Origin: JBPCOI01 sp051000395
Lineage (GTDB): Bacteria; Actinomycetota; Actinomycetes; Mycobacteriales; Jatrophihabitantaceae
Direction of reading: 5' to 3'
Assembly (NCBI GenBank): GCA_051000395.1
Contig: JBPCOI010000084.1
Coordinates: forward strand, 1 to 34,011
DNA length: 34,011 nucleotides
Numbering within the stretch: position 1 is the stretch's first letter; every line of letters begins with the position of its first letter. Below are positions 16,326 through 23,422 of the stretch, in pieces. The notes below the pieces were generated by a model that saw nothing but the letters and a program-made list of their open reading frames with translations, did not search any database and was not told the origin of the DNA. The position numbers and the translations under genes are program-made.

Positions 16326-16714
16326 GCGACATCCTCGCTTCTCATCAGCCGAAAGGTGTCCTGAAACAGGTCCTCGATGCTCTCGTCGTCGACGCCGGCC
16401 CGGCGCGCCTTGTCCAACCAGCGCCGCAGATCTCGCCGCAACGGGCCATGCGAGGCCAGCGAGTCGCCGCTGAGCGTTGCGACGACGAACGTGCCCACGC
16501 CCGGCCGCGGCGCGACCAGCTCCGCATGTTCCAGCTCCCGGTAGGCCTTCAGCACCGTGTTCGGGTTGATCGCGAGCGCAGCGACGACATCCTTGACCGT
16601 CGGCAACTGGTCACCGGCCACCAGCAGCCCCAGCCGCAGCGAACGCTGCACCTGCTGCACCAGCTGCTGGTACGGAGGTACCCCGGAGCGGCTGTCCAAG
16701 TGAAACTCGATCAC
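16322..16714 (-). CDS. YtrA-type GntR-family transcriptional regulator
   Basis: About 130 residues: a GntR winged helix with the short YtrA-type C-terminus. VIEFHLDSRSGVPPYQQLVQ opens the protein, then GDQLPTVKDVVAALAINPNT and VLKAYRELEHAELV form the HTH and wing, with GVGTFV closing it. GTG 16714 is preferred: GGAG lies 5 nt upstream and the family usually begins at this residue. ATG 16729 would lie inside the palindromic operator. Family members repress their own ABC-exporter operon and respond to cell-envelope stress or antibiotics. Confidence 0.9.
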   Translation of the reverse strand: MIEFHLDSRSGVPPYQQLVQQVQRSLRLGLLVAGDQLPTVKDVVAALAINPNTVLKAYRELEHAELVAPRPGVGTFVVATLSGDSLASHGPLRRDLRRWLDKARRAGVDDESIEDLFQDTFRLMRSEDVA

Positions 16715-16726
16715 GGCAGCTCCAAT

Positions 16727-16752
16727 CATTGTGCTAGATGAATAGCACAATG
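16727..16752. promoter_or_regulatory. Palindromic operator before the YtrA-type operon
   Basis: A perfect inverted repeat: CATTGTGCT-N8-AGCACAATG, 13 bp before the GTG start of the regulator. The position and arm length fit autorepression by the GntR dimer. Confidence 0.75.
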
Positions 16753-16888
16753 GTTCTCTACCTCTCGATCGACGTCAATACCCACGTCACTGGATGCAGG
16801 CTGTGGGATGGCGGAGACCCCAGAGACGATTCCAGGCGGAGGTGAAGGGCCTTGACGCAGGACATTGGTCAGGCGAGACTAACCGTTC

Positions 16889-17212
16889 GTGGATACTTAC
16901 GGAGAGGGCGCCGGGTGGAACGCCTTGGGTGACCGGACCCGGCGGGCCATCGTCGAGTGTCTGGCCGGACGTCCGCGGGCGGTCGGCGAACTCGCGGCGG
17001 AGCTGCCGGTCAGCCGCCCGGCGGTGTCTCAGCACCTGAAGGTGCTGAAGGAGGCCGGGTTGGTGTCCGAGACCGCGGCCGGCACCCGGCGCATCTATCG
17101 ACTCAACCCGAGCGGGGTAACCGCATTGCGCGATCAGCTCGAGGCGTTCTGGGACCGGGCGTTGGCTGGCTACCGGGACGTCGTCGACGAACCGGAGGAG
17201 GAGAAGTCATGA
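16889..17212 (+). CDS. ArsR-family regulator paired with an SRPBCC protein
   Basis: 107 residues. ALGDRTRRAIVECLAGRPRA, then ELPVSRPAVSQHLKVLKEAG, and the wing TRRIYRLNP form an ArsR winged helix without the metal-binding Cys motifs. The C-terminal helix (QLEAFWDRALAGYRDVV) is typical of the subfamily partnered with AHSA1/SRPBCC proteins. GTG 16889 has no good ribosome binding site. The stop overlaps the next ATG (ATGA). It probably represses this small operon. Confidence 0.9.
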   Translation: MDTYGEGAGWNALGDRTRRAIVECLAGRPRAVGELAAELPVSRPAVSQHLKVLKEAGLVSETAAGTRRIYRLNPSGVTALRDQLEAFWDRALAGYRDVVDEPEEEKS

Positions 17213-17691
17213 CGCAGGCAGCGAGCGCAGTGGTGCGGCGGGAGATCGTCGTGGAAGCCCCGATCGAGCGCGCTTTCGCGGTGTTCACCGAGCGGTTCGG
17301 CGACTTCAAGCCGGCTGAGCACAACCTGCTCGGAGTAGCGATCGCCGAGACGGTGTTCGAGCCGCGCGTCGGCGGGCACATCTATGACCGGGGAGTCGAT
17401 GGCAGCGAGTGCCGCTGGGCCCGCGTTCTCGCCTACGAGCCGCCCGGCCGGGTCGTGTTCAGCTGGGACATCGGCCCGCAGTGGCAGATCGAGACCGAGC
17501 CGGCCAACACCAGCGAGGTCGAGGTCCGGTTCGTGGCCGAGACGCCACAGCGCACCCGGGTCGAGCTGGAGCACCGCAAGATCGACCGACACGGTCCCGG
17601 GTGGCAAGCCGTCAGTGACGGTATCGCCGACGACGCGGGCTGGGCGTTGTATCTGGCTCGCTACGCCGCCCTGTTCGCCGAGGGCAGGTGA
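17209..17691 (+). CDS. AHSA1/SRPBCC-family ligand-binding protein
   Basis: 160 residues, one START-like fold. It opens REIVVEAPIERAFAVFTERFGDF, has a central FEPRVGGHIYDRG, then RWARVLAYEPPGRVVFSWDI, and ends GWALYLARYAALF. The fold makes a hydrophobic cavity; the ligand is unknown. GAGGAGG lies just before the ATG. Coupled to the ArsR gene, a common actinobacterial pair. Confidence 0.9.
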   Translation: MTQAASAVVRREIVVEAPIERAFAVFTERFGDFKPAEHNLLGVAIAETVFEPRVGGHIYDRGVDGSECRWARVLAYEPPGRVVFSWDIGPQWQIETEPANTSEVEVRFVAETPQRTRVELEHRKIDRHGPGWQAVSDGIADDAGWALYLARYAALFAEGR

Positions 17692-17954
17692 ATGGCGCCG
17701 ATACCACGAGCACTGAGGTGAACCGGGACGGCCTCGCCTACGCCACTGACCCGGCTAGTGGCGCCTTCCGCGTACGAAGGACGCGATTGGCCGCGCGAGG
17801 TCGATCAGGCAGCGGCCTTGAGGGCGTCCTCGACGCTCGCAGTGGCCATGATCGCACGGCGCGCCCGAGGGCTGAGATCACTCAATCGTCTACTGGCCAC
17901 CACACCAGTCTGCTCCGATGGGGCGCCGTTGGGCTGCACGACAGCGTGCGCGCA

Positions 17955-18518
17955 TCAGACCTCTGAAACGGCGGGGACCAGCCGTTTGCGCTCAACGTGT
18001 CCAGCTGCCGATACGACGGTGAGCGGAGGCACGTCCTTGGCCACGACAGTCCCTGCTCCGATGACTGAGTCATGACCGATCCGCACGCCGGGCAGGATGG
18101 TGGCAGCTGCACCGATCCAGACGTCCGCTTCGATGACGATCGGCGCCAGCGTGATGAACTCATAGCGTTCGGCGGGCCCGACAGGGTGCCCCTCCGTGAT
18201 GAGGGTGACCTTCGGAGAAATCATCGTCCGGTCGCCGATGGTGATGCCGCCGAGGTCGAGGAAGGAACAGGCCTGACCCACGAAGATGCGCTCGCCGAGC
18301 TCAATGCCGAGGCCGTAGGTGCTGTAGAACGGCGGATGAACGACGGCTGTTTCAGGGAGCGGCTTTCCTAGCAGGTCACTCAGCAGAGCTTTTCGCGAGT
18401 CGATGTCACTGAACGGGAGCACGTTCAGGCGTGAGGTCAGCTCCATGGCGACCTGGATGCGGTCGTAGACGGTTCGCCACTCGGGCGTCCGAGTCCGAAT
18501 GCGTCGCTGCTCCAGCAT
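17955..18518 (-). CDS. Hexapeptide-repeat acetyltransferase, maltose/NodL-like
   Basis: 187 residues. An N-terminal helical part ends in the PPFYSTYGLGIELGERIFVG motif of the maltose O-acetyltransferase/NodL group. A left-handed beta-helix follows (ITIGDRTMISPKVTLITEGH, then WIGAAATILPGVRIGHDSVI) with GAGTVVAKDVPP at the end. The His in TEGHPV matches the catalytic His of the family. It probably transfers acetyl from acetyl-CoA to a sugar or related hydroxyl. It is the third gene of a leftward operon with the TetR and nitroreductase genes, 42 bp after the TetR stop. Confidence 0.87.
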   Translation of the reverse strand: MLEQRRIRTRTPEWRTVYDRIQVAMELTSRLNVLPFSDIDSRKALLSDLLGKPLPETAVVHPPFYSTYGLGIELGERIFVGQACSFLDLGGITIGDRTMISPKVTLITEGHPVGPAERYEFITLAPIVIEADVWIGAAATILPGVRIGHDSVIGAGTVVAKDVPPLTVVSAAGHVERKRLVPAVSEV

Positions 18519-18560
18519 GGCTTCGATGCTGGCACAACCCGTCTGTCGATCGAAGCGGCC

Positions 18561-19145
18561 TCACCGTGACGCGAATGCGCGTGCGCCGGCGTCCCAGGTC
18601 GGATCGAGATCGGAACCGGGTGGGAACCGTGCGTCGATCTCGAGGATGAGGGTGCCGTGTGCGAACGCCCACAGGGCCTGCGCGCGGTGCGGCTCTCCGG
18701 TGGCTCGATAGAACGGCTCACCGGCCCAGTCCTCGAGCCCGGGGGTGAGCGCTGAGCGGGCCAGGTTGCCTGTCGTCACCAGTCGGTACAGGTTGGGGTG
18801 CTCGCGCCCGAACGTGCGGTAGGCAGCGAGCAGGGCCGGAACCGGACCACCGGTGGCGTGAGCCGCAGGCGCCGATACGACCGAGTGCATCCGGTCGCCG
18901 CTCTCGAACAGTGTCTCGTCCACCAACTGCGCGAGTACGCCGTCGCGGCCGGGAACGTGCTTGTAGAGCGAGGGCGCCTTGATGCCGAGCTCGTCGCCGA
19001 GTCGACGCATGGTGAGGGCCTCCGCGCCCTCGGTCTCCACGAGGTGGCGCGCGGCCGCGACGATCTGGTCGACGCGATCGCTGCGCTTGGCCGGTTCCGG
19101 GCGTTGCGCAACGGGCGCAAGCGCTCGACGGGAGCGGGAACTCAC
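18561..19145 (-). CDS. TetR-family regulator, with TetR_C-like second domain
   Basis: About 194 residues from GTG 19145, which overlaps the nitroreductase stop (GTGA). The HTH is clear: QIVAAARHLVETEGAEALTM, then RRLGDELGIKAPSLYKHVPG. The C-terminal region (LLAAYRTFGREHPNLYRLV, then ALWAFAHGTLILEI) binds an unknown ligand. The twin palindromes upstream of the operon are its probable operators. Confidence 0.9.
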   Translation of the reverse strand: MSSRSRRALAPVAQRPEPAKRSDRVDQIVAAARHLVETEGAEALTMRRLGDELGIKAPSLYKHVPGRDGVLAQLVDETLFESGDRMHSVVSAPAAHATGGPVPALLAAYRTFGREHPNLYRLVTTGNLARSALTPGLEDWAGEPFYRATGEPHRAQALWAFAHGTLILEIDARFPPGSDLDPTWDAGARAFASR

Positions 19146-19606
19146 GCGGCGGTGAGCTCGAAGATGGGGTGCTTGTGGGCGATGGCGGCGAGCTCGGCAT
19201 CGCTGGAGTCCGAGCTGGTGCCATCGAAGAAGACGCCGACCTCGGCCTTCCAACGCATGAGGTAGGCGCGCAGGACCGGCGCCGTGCGGGCGTCGTCAGC
19301 CGCGAGTTCGCGCGCAAGGTAGGCCTGCCGGTGTCGGCCGAGGATCAGCGTCAGCCGGCCACCGTCGGCCCGGACGTTGCGGACCCACTGGCCGTTGCCG
19401 CGGGGCGACACCAGATATTCGTGGCCGTCGACGGTGAGCAGATTGACCGGCGTGCGCCGCGGCAGCCCGCTTTGACGACCTCGCGTCTCCAGCACCCGCG
19501 AGCCGAGCACGCTGACGCCCATGCGGGTGAGCCGGGCGACGACGCGGTTGAACACATTGCGGGTAAACCAGCCGGGGGCCCGGTAGTGGTGGGCGGCGTC
19601 GCTCAT
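19142..19606 (-). CDS. F420-dependent (Ddn-type) nitroreductase-family protein
   Basis: 154 residues, usual length. The split-barrel family features are visible: FNRVVARLTRMGVSVLGSRVLETRGRQSG (shown in parts: GVSVLGSRVL and TRGRQSGLPRRTPVN), then LVSPRGNGQWVRNVRADG. These match deazaflavin-dependent nitroreductases, which use reduced F420 to reduce quinones or nitro compounds. It is first in an operon with a TetR repressor and an acetyltransferase. The substrate is unknown. It implies that the organism makes coenzyme F420. Confidence 0.88.
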   Translation of the reverse strand: MSDAAHHYRAPGWFTRNVFNRVVARLTRMGVSVLGSRVLETRGRQSGLPRRTPVNLLTVDGHEYLVSPRGNGQWVRNVRADGGRLTLILGRHRQAYLARELAADDARTAPVLRAYLMRWKAEVGVFFDGTSSDSSDAELAAIAHKHPIFELTAA

Positions 19607-19628
19607 ACGTCGATCCTTCCATCGGGTG

Positions 19629-19666
19629 CTAACGCTGTTAGCTCAGCTTAAGACTAACAGTGTTAG
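19629..19666. promoter_or_regulatory. Twin TetR-type operators before the nitroreductase operon
   Basis: Two palindromes of identical form, CTAAC-N3-GTTAG, at 19629-19641 and 19654-19666, centred 25 bp apart, 22 bp upstream of the nitroreductase ATG. The operon encodes a TetR regulator, so tandem dimer binding with autorepression is the natural reading. Confidence 0.78.
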
Positions 19667-19760
19667 CCGCCAAGAAGCGTCGCGCGTTCGCTCACCGGCT
19701 ACTGCGAACAGCCTCCGCGGAGCGTGCACGAGCGACACTCCGGCGAGCCCTGCGAGCGGC

Positions 19761-20900
19761 TTATTCGGCCTCCGCGGGGGTGGCGACCGGGCGGATGCCG
19801 GCGGACCACTTCTCCTCGATCCGCCCGTAGCGCCAGATTGTCAGGGCGACGACCCAGGTCACGACGAACAGGGCGACGATGATGAAGCCGAGGGTGTTGA
19901 TGTCGGCGTTCTGCATGTCGGTCCAGAAGCCGCCGGTGATGTTGAGCTGCTGGGACAGCAGGCCGAGCAGTTCGACGCCGCCGATGATGACCGCGACCAT
20001 GACGGACAGGCCGGTGATGGTGATGTTGTAGTAGACCTTACGGACGGGTTTGGAGAAGGCCCAGCCGTAGGCGAAGTTCATGAACGTGCCGTCGATGGTG
20101 TCGAACAGGCACATCCCGGCCGCGAACAGGATCGGCAGGCTGAGGATCGCGTACCACGGCAGGCCGCCGGCCGCGCCGGCGCCAGCCAGGACGAGCAGCG
20201 CGACCTCGGTCGCGGTGTCGAAGCCCAGCCCGAACAGCAACCCGACCGGGTACATCTGGCCCGGCTTGGTGATGGACTTCATGATCGGGCGCAGGATGCG
20301 GTTCATCAGCCCCCGGTTGTTCAGGTGTTCCTCGAGAGTCTCCTCGTCAAACACGCCACGGCGCATGTCGCGGAACACCTTGCAGATCCCCACCAGGACG
20401 ACGATGTTGATCGCTGCGATGATGAACAAGAACGTCCCCGACACGCTGGTGCCGATCAGCCCGGTGTAGTGGTGCAGCTTGGAGCTGTCGCTCTTGACGG
20501 GTCCGACGAGGGTCTTCACGCCGATGGCCAGCAGGAAGGCCAACGCGAACACCACCGTGGAATGCCCGAGGGAGAACCAGAATCCCACCGACATGGGGCG
20601 CTTGCCGTCGTTCATCAGCTTGCGGGTGGTGTTGTCGATTGCCGCGATGTGATCGGCATCGAAAGCGTGGCGCATCCCCAGGGCGTAGGCGGTGACGCCC
20701 ACGCCGAGGCCAAAGGTCCGGGCGCCGACGCTGTAGTGGTGCGGGGAGACGAGAATCGCGATGATGCCCCAGCCCAACGCGTTCAGGGTCACGATCACCG
20801 CAGCCATTCCGCCCAGCTTGACCCACTCGGCGCGAGAGAGTCCGTGGCGCAGGCGCGACAATCGGCCACCCGTCGGCCCGGTCGCGGTCTGCACGCTCAT
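19761..20900 (-). CDS. Nickel/cobalt transporter, HoxN/NixA (NiCoT) family
   Basis: 379 residues, about eight membrane spans. The signature motif RHAFDADHIAAIDNTTRK (HX4DH) is intact, and the other NiCoT motifs follow: FSLGHSTVVFA, GLGFDTATEVALL and AGMCLFDTIDGTFMNFAY. These permeases take up Ni2+ and/or Co2+ with high affinity. ATG 20900 has GGAGGAG 8 nt upstream; the longer frame to 20999 would run into the regulatory box. A Nur box lies 77 bp upstream, which argues for nickel as the substrate. No nickel enzyme gene lies in the window. A short stretch (19667-19760) follows to the next operon. Confidence 0.94.
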   Translation of the reverse strand: MSVQTATGPTGGRLSRLRHGLSRAEWVKLGGMAAVIVTLNALGWGIIAILVSPHHYSVGARTFGLGVGVTAYALGMRHAFDADHIAAIDNTTRKLMNDGKRPMSVGFWFSLGHSTVVFALAFLLAIGVKTLVGPVKSDSSKLHHYTGLIGTSVSGTFLFIIAAINIVVLVGICKVFRDMRRGVFDEETLEEHLNNRGLMNRILRPIMKSITKPGQMYPVGLLFGLGFDTATEVALLVLAGAGAAGGLPWYAILSLPILFAAGMCLFDTIDGTFMNFAYGWAFSKPVRKVYYNITITGLSVMVAVIIGGVELLGLLSQQLNITGGFWTDMQNADINTLGFIIVALFVVTWVVALTIWRYGRIEEKWSAGIRPVATPAEAE

Positions 20901-20964
20901 CGACACATCTCCTCCGTCGCCCGTCCGATGGCCGCGGGAATGCGGCCGGTGGGGCGCCCCTGGC

Positions 20965-20993
20965 ATCATGCGACTATTGCAAAGACTTTGCAA
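20965..20993 (-). promoter_or_regulatory. Nur box and promoter of the nickel transporter
   Basis: TTGCAA-AGACT-TTGCAA at 20977-20993 matches the Streptomyces Nur consensus tTGCaa-N5-ttGCAA exactly. On the minus strand the distal TTGCAA (20988-20993) can serve as -35, with CATGAT at 20965-20970 as -10, 17 bp apart. A bound Nur dimer would then block polymerase when nickel is plentiful. The box overlaps the last codons of the TetR gene upstream. Confidence 0.78.
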
Positions 20994-21651
20994 CAGCACG
21001 GCGAGCGCCGACCGTCAAGGGCGGTAGCCGGCTGAGGGCGAGGGCGAGTTCGACGTGCCCCGCTTCGAGCAGGTGACCGACGAACAGCGCACGCAGGGCT
21101 CGGTAGAGATCCTCCGGCCGCACGGCGGGCGGGACGGCCAGCGCGTGCAGCGCGAAGCCGTGCGCGAGTGCGGCGAACGCCGGCGCGATCGCCTCCGGAT
21201 CCGGCGCCCCCGCCGCCTGAGCGCCGGCCGCGGCGAAGCGTCGGGCGGCCGCGAGCGCGTCGGCGACCGCCGGACGAAGCTCGGATGAGCGAGCCGCGGC
21301 GAGGTATGCCTCGAACAGGGCGAGGGTCTGCGGATGCCGGGGCGCGGCCACCGCGGCGAATGCGGCGGCGATGTCGTCCGGCATGCGCTGCTGCTGGGCC
21401 AGAGCCGCGGCGAGCGCGACCTGCTCGGCGGCGTCGGCGGCGGTGAACTCGCGCAGCGCCTCGCCGGCCAACTCAGCGATGGAGGGGAAGAAGTAGCTGA
21501 CGGTCGCGAGCGGTAGGCCCGCCTTCTCGGTGACAGCGCGATGGGTGATGCCGGCGACGCCGCGCTCGGCCGCGACCGCGACGGTGGCCTGCAGCAGCGC
21601 CGAGCGCCGGGCTCGCGCGCTGCGGCCGTGTCGGCGTGACGGAGTCGACAT
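20974..21651 (-). CDS. TetR-family regulator, divergent from the amidase
   Basis: About 225 residues. The HTH (LLQATVAVAAERGVAGITHR, AVTEKAGLPLATVSYFFPSI) is well formed; the remainder is an Ala-rich helical ligand domain (TetR_C_33-like layout). ATG 21651 has AGGA 8 nt upstream; ATG 21660 is an alternative. The TAG stop at 20974-20976 abuts the Nur box, so its last codons double as the nickel transporter operator. It probably controls the divergent amidase through the palindrome at 21676-21685. Confidence 0.88.
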   Translation of the reverse strand: MSTPSRRHGRSARARRSALLQATVAVAAERGVAGITHRAVTEKAGLPLATVSYFFPSIAELAGEALREFTAADAAEQVALAAALAQQQRMPDDIAAAFAAVAAPRHPQTLALFEAYLAAARSSELRPAVADALAAARRFAAAGAQAAGAPDPEAIAPAFAALAHGFALHALAVPPAVRPEDLYRALRALFVGHLLEAGHVELALALSRLPPLTVGARRAVAKSLQ

Positions 21652-21675
21652 GGCTGCCATCCTAGGGTCAGTCTG

Positions 21676-21691
21676 GAAGATCTTCTATACT
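21676..21691. promoter_or_regulatory. Palindrome and -10 box between the TetR and amidase genes
   Basis: GAAGATCTTC (21676-21685) is a perfect 10-bp palindrome within an imperfect 22-bp repeat AGT...ACT. It directly abuts TATACT (21686-21691), a good -10 for the amidase, about 28 bp before its ATG. A repressor bound here would cover both promoters. Confidence 0.55.
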
Positions 21692-21718
21692 TTGGGTTTC
21701 CGCCGATCGAGGAGCGAC

Positions 21719-23125
21719 ATGTCCGAGCCGCACCGGGTGCACGCCTACACCGACGACGCGCTGGGCGAGCACGACGCCGTGGCCCTGGCCGCGTTGGTGC
21801 GGTCCGGTGAGCGCAGCGCGCAGGAGTTGGCCGACGCGGCGATCGCGCGTGCGCGCTCGGTCGAGCCGCAGCTGCACGCGGTCACCACACCGCTCTTCCA
21901 CGCGCCGCGCTACGGCCCCGATCCCACCGCGGCGCTCTACGGGGTGCCGACATTCGTCAAGGACAACACCGATCTGGCGGGCGTCGCGTCAGGTCACGGC
22001 AGCGAGGCGTTCCTCGCCCATCCGGCGAAACGGGACGGCGCCTACGCGCGCCAGTACCTGAGCACCGGAATGACGGTGCTCGGCAAGTCCCGGCTGCCGG
22101 AGTTCGGGTTCAACGCGACGACCGAGTTCATGACCGAACCGCCGACGTGCAATCCCTGGAACCCGGAGCGGTCGGTCGGCGCGTCCTCGGGCGGGGCCGC
22201 GGCCCTGGTTGCCGCCGGCACGGTGCCGATCGCGCACGCCAACGACGGCGGCGGCTCCATCCGTATCCCTGCCGCGTGCGCCGGCCTGGTCGGATTGAAG
22301 CCGAGCCGGGGCCGCCATGTCGACGGCGAGCAGGCCCGGCAGCTGCCGATCAACATGATCTCCGAGGGTGTCCTCACTCGCAGCGTCCGCGATAGCGCCG
22401 CGTTTCTGGCCGCGATGGAGGACTGCTGGCGCAACCCGGTGCTGCCACCGGTCGGTCTCGTCCGCGGGCCGGCCGACCGCCGGCTGCGGATCGGGGTGGT
22501 GCTCGACACTGTCAATGGCGCGGTGCTGGACGAGCAGACCCGTGCCGCGGTCGAACGGACCGCGGCGACGCTGGATAAGGCGGGGCACGTCCTCGAGCCG
22601 ATCTCGCTGCCGTTCACCGAGCAGTTCGCCGACGACTTCCTGCAGTACTGGGCGCTGCTCGCGCACCTCGCCACGCTCACCGGCAAGTTCATCCACGACC
22701 GGTCCTTCGACCCTACGAAGACGGATGGCCTGACGAAGGGCCTGCGTGCGCACCACCGCCGCACGCTGCTGCGCACACCCGGCGCGCTGCGCCGGCTTCG
22801 GCAGGTGCACCGCACATACGCCGCGATGTTCGCCCGGCACGAACTCGTCCTGTCCCCGGTGCTCGCGCACGTGCCGCCCCGCCTCGGCTACCTCAGCCCG
22901 CGCGTCCCGTACGAGGAGCTCATCGACCGGCTCATCCGCTACGTCGCCTACACGCCGGTGAACAACATCGCCGGGACGCCGGCCATCTCGCTGCCGATGG
23001 GCTTGGCCCACCAGGGCGTCCCGATCGGCGTGCAGCTGTCCGCCGCGTACGGCGACGAGCGCACGCTGCTCGAGGTGGCGTTCACGCTCGAGGCCGAGCA
23101 CCCGTTCCCGAGGATCAGCGACTAA
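21719..23125 (+). CDS. Amidase-signature-family hydrolase
   Basis: 468 residues. The Ser-cisSer-Lys triad is present: Lys81 in PTFVKDNTDLAG, cis-Ser156 in VGASSGGAAALV, and nucleophile Ser180 in DGGGSIRIPA. The C-terminal half keeps the family elements TPVNNIAGTPAISLPMG and GVPIGVQLSAAYG. It hydrolyses a C-N bond in an amide; the substrate is not evident. It is not GatA: no gatB or gatC is nearby. GGAG precedes the ATG at 21719 by 5 nt. Expression is probably controlled by the divergent TetR. Confidence 0.92.
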   Translation: MSEPHRVHAYTDDALGEHDAVALAALVRSGERSAQELADAAIARARSVEPQLHAVTTPLFHAPRYGPDPTAALYGVPTFVKDNTDLAGVASGHGSEAFLAHPAKRDGAYARQYLSTGMTVLGKSRLPEFGFNATTEFMTEPPTCNPWNPERSVGASSGGAAALVAAGTVPIAHANDGGGSIRIPAACAGLVGLKPSRGRHVDGEQARQLPINMISEGVLTRSVRDSAAFLAAMEDCWRNPVLPPVGLVRGPADRRLRIGVVLDTVNGAVLDEQTRAAVERTAATLDKAGHVLEPISLPFTEQFADDFLQYWALLAHLATLTGKFIHDRSFDPTKTDGLTKGLRAHHRRTLLRTPGALRRLRQVHRTYAAMFARHELVLSPVLAHVPPRLGYLSPRVPYEELIDRLIRYVAYTPVNNIAGTPAISLPMGLAHQGVPIGVQLSAAYGDERTLLEVAFTLEAEHPFPRISD

Positions 23126-23391
23126 TCCCGGCGGCGCCCATGGCAGCAGCAACACCGACGGCGAGATCGCGAAGATCGAAAGAACGAAGATCATCAACGC
23201 CAGCTCCGGTCCGTCGAGGTGTCCCTCGAAGCTCAGCACAAAGGCGGTGATCGCGAGCCCGGTGGCGACGGCAAGGCAGGCATAGAGCAGGGTCGGCTGC
23301 GGCGACGGTGGGGCGGGCGCGCCAGCTCCGACCGGCCCGGACGGTCGCGAAACTTCCCCTGTCTCGATGTCCGTGATCGGTGCTAGTGTCC
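23126..23391 (-). pseudogene. Remnant of a small two-span membrane protein
   Basis: One minus-strand frame reads as a small membrane protein: a Pro-rich start, LLYACLAVATGLAITAFVLS, a loop EGHLDGPELA, then LMIFVLSIFAISPSVLLLPW. The frame has no start codon after its upstream stop at about 23391, and it runs on into the amidase complement without its own stop. It looks like a decayed gene overlapped by the amidase 3' end. ATG 23408 in another frame would need a frameshift. Confidence 0.35.
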
Positions 23392-23422
23392 GCGATCATA
23401 GGCTGGAGAGGGAGCACACGTA

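Noticed and set aside
17805..17885. A 26-codon minus-strand frame from TTG (SDLSPRARRAIMATASVEDA then LKAAA)
   Set aside because: Plausible-looking C-terminus but too short, no ribosome binding site, and nothing recognisable upstream.
20951..20960. GGGGCGCCCC palindrome in the leader of the nickel permease
   Set aside because: Too short and GC-rich to distinguish from chance; no riboswitch-like secondary structure was evident around it.
19626..21035. A 469-codon plus-strand frame opposite the nickel permease
   Set aside because: The permease has all NiCoT motifs; the opposite frame has no domain and spans two genes plus a regulatory region.
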